The notes under the pieces are model-generated. The model did not search any database, was not told the DNA's origin, and was given only the letters and a program-made list of their open reading frames with translations. The translations under genes were made by a program, and so were the position numbers. DNA of 64,000 nt from Linum tenue (lineage: Eukaryota > Streptophyta > Magnoliopsida > Malpighiales > Linaceae): contig CAMGYJ010000007.1 in the NCBI GenBank assembly GCA_946122785.1, positions 5,410,909-5,474,908 on the forward strand, read 5' to 3'. Every line of letters starts with the position of its first letter. Positions within the stretch are counted from its first letter, which is position 1. This document shows positions 60,816 through 64,000 of this stretch, piece after piece.

Positions 60816-63800
60816 TTACTCCGGCAGTAATGGCAGCCTGCTGACACTGGTACCTCCATTGCTGCTGGTTAGACCTGTTTCTTTCTGTGAGGTCGCACTA
60901 GATTTCAAGGGCTTAGAAGAAGAAGAAGCTTTCTTGCTTGTTCTTAGAGGAAGAATCTGCAGTCTAGGGTTGGCATCTGTCCCTGAGTTTTCTGCTGCCA
61001 ACTGATAGCTTTCCACAAGCTCCAGCTGCCGGGCAACTATTTCAGACCGCCTGGGGAGAAGCTCCACCGGTTCTCCTCCTGGGATGACAATGTACTCTAT
61101 CGCCAGTCTAACCTCCTGAGATGCAACGGAAAGCAAATCAAACATTGAGTTCAGTCCAGCAATTCATAACTGAAAAGACTGATTCAGAACATAATGAAAA
61201 TGAGAGGTTGGCATGGCATGGCACCTCCAAAGCATCAATTTCTTCCAAGGTGGGCTTTCTTTTTGGTGCATCATCTTCGATCTCTATGTCAAACATGTTC
61301 TCGAGGGGCTGCTCAGGTAAACCACCTGTCAACGACTCCATCCCAAGAACTGTGCGAACAGCCTTTACCATTTGTGCCATTGTATTTGACTGCGAAGAAC
61401 ACGATATCACAGGTCATACTATCTCATGTGATTCACTATTGTAAGAACTTTTCATCTTGTAATGCATCACTTTAGTGAAGTAGAAAAAAAGAATGTTTCT
61501 TTCTACCTTTATGACAAAGATGGGCAGTTGATGGAACTTAGCAATACTACGAATCCATGGATTCTGCTTCATTTCGTAACTGGAAACTAAAATAGCATCA
61601 GCTGCTCCAATGTCATCAGTCACATCTATCTCATCTTCAACTCCCATAACTTTTGCAACTTGTAAGAGATCGTCTTCTAGGATCTAATCCACCAACACAA
61701 GCAAAATTAGTGCTGAAATCGGGTTTCTAACTTGATTACCACCCTTCAAAATTTCAAATCAATACCCTCCCAGACACATGGCAACTTCAGATTCCAGGAA
61801 GCTGTATACACCACACATATAGCAAAAGAGTAGAAACTTAGATTGGCATACCTTGTAAGTGTAGACACAGACTGGTGCAATCTTCCTGATTACGGATCCA
61901 CTGTTTTTCCAACTCTTTGATTCAGATGGAAGATAATCCGTGTCTTCCTCATCAGGCGTTCCATTATACTCTCTATCTTCATTAACCGGGATGACCTCTG
62001 GAGCCTCCACAGGGCTCTGAGCTTCAATGGGAGTGGAATCCACTGAGCCATCTTCCTGAGTTTCCATCCGACGAATTTCAAAGAGAGGATTTTTCCCTAT
62101 AACACATCAAAGGTATTGTTCAAGCACAGCCAAAGCAAACTTGAAAGTGTAGAGATCCAAACTGTAATTGGTAGAAAAATTGCCAAGATTGGTACCAAAG
62201 TACCTGCTAGTAGAGCATCAACAGTTGCATCTAACCTATGGTGGACACGGCACTCAGTTCGGGTTATCATTTCAACAGCACATGTAAAAGTTGCAGGCCC
62301 TTTTCTCTCCAGAATTGTCTTCTGAACTTTCCTTTTCCTTGCTTCTTCATCTCCAAGAGTTACACTCTGTTCCAAAGTGAATCCAATTGTTAATTGTTCC
62401 AGTCAACAAGAAAACCAAAAAAGCCTAAAAAACCTCAGGATGAGCAGATCTTTTCACCCTGTATGGAAACCCAGGAAGAAGCGAACACATTTTCTACACA
62501 CCTCTATGCCACCCACAAGAAGTTGCAGAGAAGGATTCTTGATTATATTGTCTATGGTCATTCCATGAGCTGTTCCAACTAACTGAACACCACGCTGAGC
62601 AATGGTGCTTGCAGCTAAGGCTTCAAGCTCCGTTCCAATCTCGTCAATTATGATGGTCTGGGGCATATGATTTTCCACAGCTTCAATCATAACCTGCATG
62701 AAGAGGTGGATGACCAAGCCACTATAACTTCAGCTAGGGAAATCATTGTAAGCAAAAGCAACAACCAAAGCTGTTAAAACTTCAATACCCACATTATGCT
62801 GCAAATGGACATTAGGGACCTGCATCCTCCTCGCTCGACCTATTCCAGAATGAGGAACATCTCCATCACCCCCAATTTCATTGGATGTATCCACTATAAT
62901 CACGCGCTTCCCCTGATCATCTGCCAACATTCTAGCAATTTCTCTGTGCTTCCCGGCATCATGTGAAAACGTAAAAGCAGATTAACTCTTACTTGAACAT
63001 ATATGCATGCATATATGAATATGATCATTAGAAACTTCCATTTCGAGATCAACTCAAGTAAACTCAAGTAGAAACTTCCATTGCTACCTGATTAACGTGG
63101 TTTTTCCAACTCCAGGGGGACCAATGACCAAGATGGAACCTCCACCCTCAATCAAATCGCGGATTATTTCAGCACTTCCGTTAACAGCTCTCCCCACCCG
63201 ACATGTAAGGCCTATAATTTGCATTTTACGGTTTCTGATGGCACTTATACGATGCAAAGAACTGTCTATTCCCGATCGGTTGTCATCCGAAAACTCACCA
63301 ACCTGAACACAGACATCAAGACATATTCAGGCAATATACTCATTACCTGATCTCTGACATAACAACCAATTATCAATAGACTCATTCACAGCTTGGATTG
63401 GTTTGGCATAGGAAGCACAATGTCCTTCGAGTTTTTAACCATATTAAGACTTTCCCATCAAACCATATCAAGGAAATTGCAAACACGGAAACAAACTGAA
63501 AGAAAGTTGCTTTCTTCAGAACCCCACCTTTGACACTGCATGCTTCAGATCCTCAGGCTTCACAGGCTCATCCGAAATAGCCCAATCTCCCGACGGGAAC
63601 CTAGCCAGAGGGTTCCTCCCCAAGTCCATCACCACTTCGATCAACTGCCCGATCTCTCTGTGCTCGGACAGCGCCCTCCTCATCCTCGACGGCACCAATT
63701 CAAGAAACATGCCCAACTCAGTAATGTCAGCAGCGGAGGTGTAAAAGGTCGACGTGGAAGGCGAATTCCCACGTTCAGAGACCAACCCATTTCCCGTGCC

Positions 63801-64000
63801 GCACCGATCCGTCGGCCTCCGGATCTCCGGCGCCCGAATCGCCGAGGGGGCCGAAGATTTGGACGAGGCAACTCGCCTGTGAACACCGGGTGTCGGGCGG
63901 GAAGACGAAGAAGAGATCGTGGAAAAGTAAGCGAGCGGGAAATGACGAGCCGAGCAACTGGTGCTCTGGTGATCGATCAGCAAACAATGCGAGTTCAAAG
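60816..64000 (-). CDS. SPD1: SPD1-like plastid P-loop ATPase (SpoIIIAA/Ycf45 type), 5' partial
   Basis: Nine exons are visible: 64000-63528, 63302-63088, 62943-62793, 62693-62502, 62366-62204, 62096-61852, 61683-61507, 61389-61225 and 61115-60816. The frame runs off the right edge with no ATG visible, so the start lies outside. Plant members such as Arabidopsis SEEDLING PLASTID DEVELOPMENT1 are chloroplast proteins needed for early plastid development; the exact reaction is unknown. The visible N-terminus is rich in Ser, Thr and Arg, as in a transit peptide. It is followed by a conserved helical region ([17 protein letters not shown]). The ATPase core has Walker [10 protein letters not shown] (exon 2), [11 protein letters not shown], and Walker B TIIIDEIG, then [12 protein letters not shown]. 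An acidic linker ([18 protein letters not shown]) precedes a C-terminal domain ([26 protein letters not shown]) and a Ser-rich tail. All catalytic motifs are intact. The gene symbol is by resemblance. Confidence 0.88.

Overview
This is plant nuclear DNA, almost certainly eudicot. Six spliced genes have close land-plant counterparts, introns are short with GT-AG ends, intergenic DNA is AT-rich, and most gene-free DNA is made of plant-type transposons. I cannot assign a species. All six recognisable genes lie on the minus strand.

Layout. 1-17,535: degenerate tandem array of ~1.33-kb monomers, carrying a solo LTR that was copied with its host monomers in a later ~6.3-kb duplication. 17,580-18,931: Mutator-like element with ~290-bp terminal inverted repeats, a perfect 9-bp target duplication and a GC-rich interior that looks like captured host gene pieces (Pack-MULE). 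19,710-28,416: 18-exon KTF1/SPT5L gene, an RNA-directed DNA methylation factor with NGN and KOW domains and a very large GW/WG tail. 29,258-30,118: class I BASIC PENTACYSTEINE (GAGA-binding) transcription factor with a leader intron and a GA-rich start region. 31.1-34.1 kb: gene-free, with a local duplication split by a hAT-like element. 34,929-37,799: ABCF1 (GCN20-type ABC protein). 38,597-42,024: young non-autonomous LTR retrotransposon with apparently identical LTRs, a 55-bp tandem array and three tRNA-like modules. 43,152-46,649: probable Helitron with a Harbinger-type MITE nested in it. 47,150-49,448: dead LINE. 49,586-49,838: hAT MITE. 51,189-53,096: nodulin-like major facilitator transporter, strikingly GC-rich. 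53,267-53,385: tiny copia/TRIM LTR with primer binding site. 55,534-59,789: RZ1-type glycine-rich RRM/zinc-knuckle protein with a 3.2-kb first intron. 60,816-64,000: 5'-truncated SPD1-like plastid P-loop ATPase.

How the parts relate. The genes do not form a pathway; they are ordinary housekeeping and regulatory genes in a transposon-rich setting. The most suggestive juxtaposition is KTF1, which helps direct DNA methylation to repeats, lying only about 0.8 kb from a Pack-MULE and 2.2 kb from a long satellite-like array. Functional meaning is conjecture. Exon boundaries come from splice-site reading and frame continuity; the reconstructed KTF1, ABCF1, transporter and RZ1 coding sequences all close in frame.
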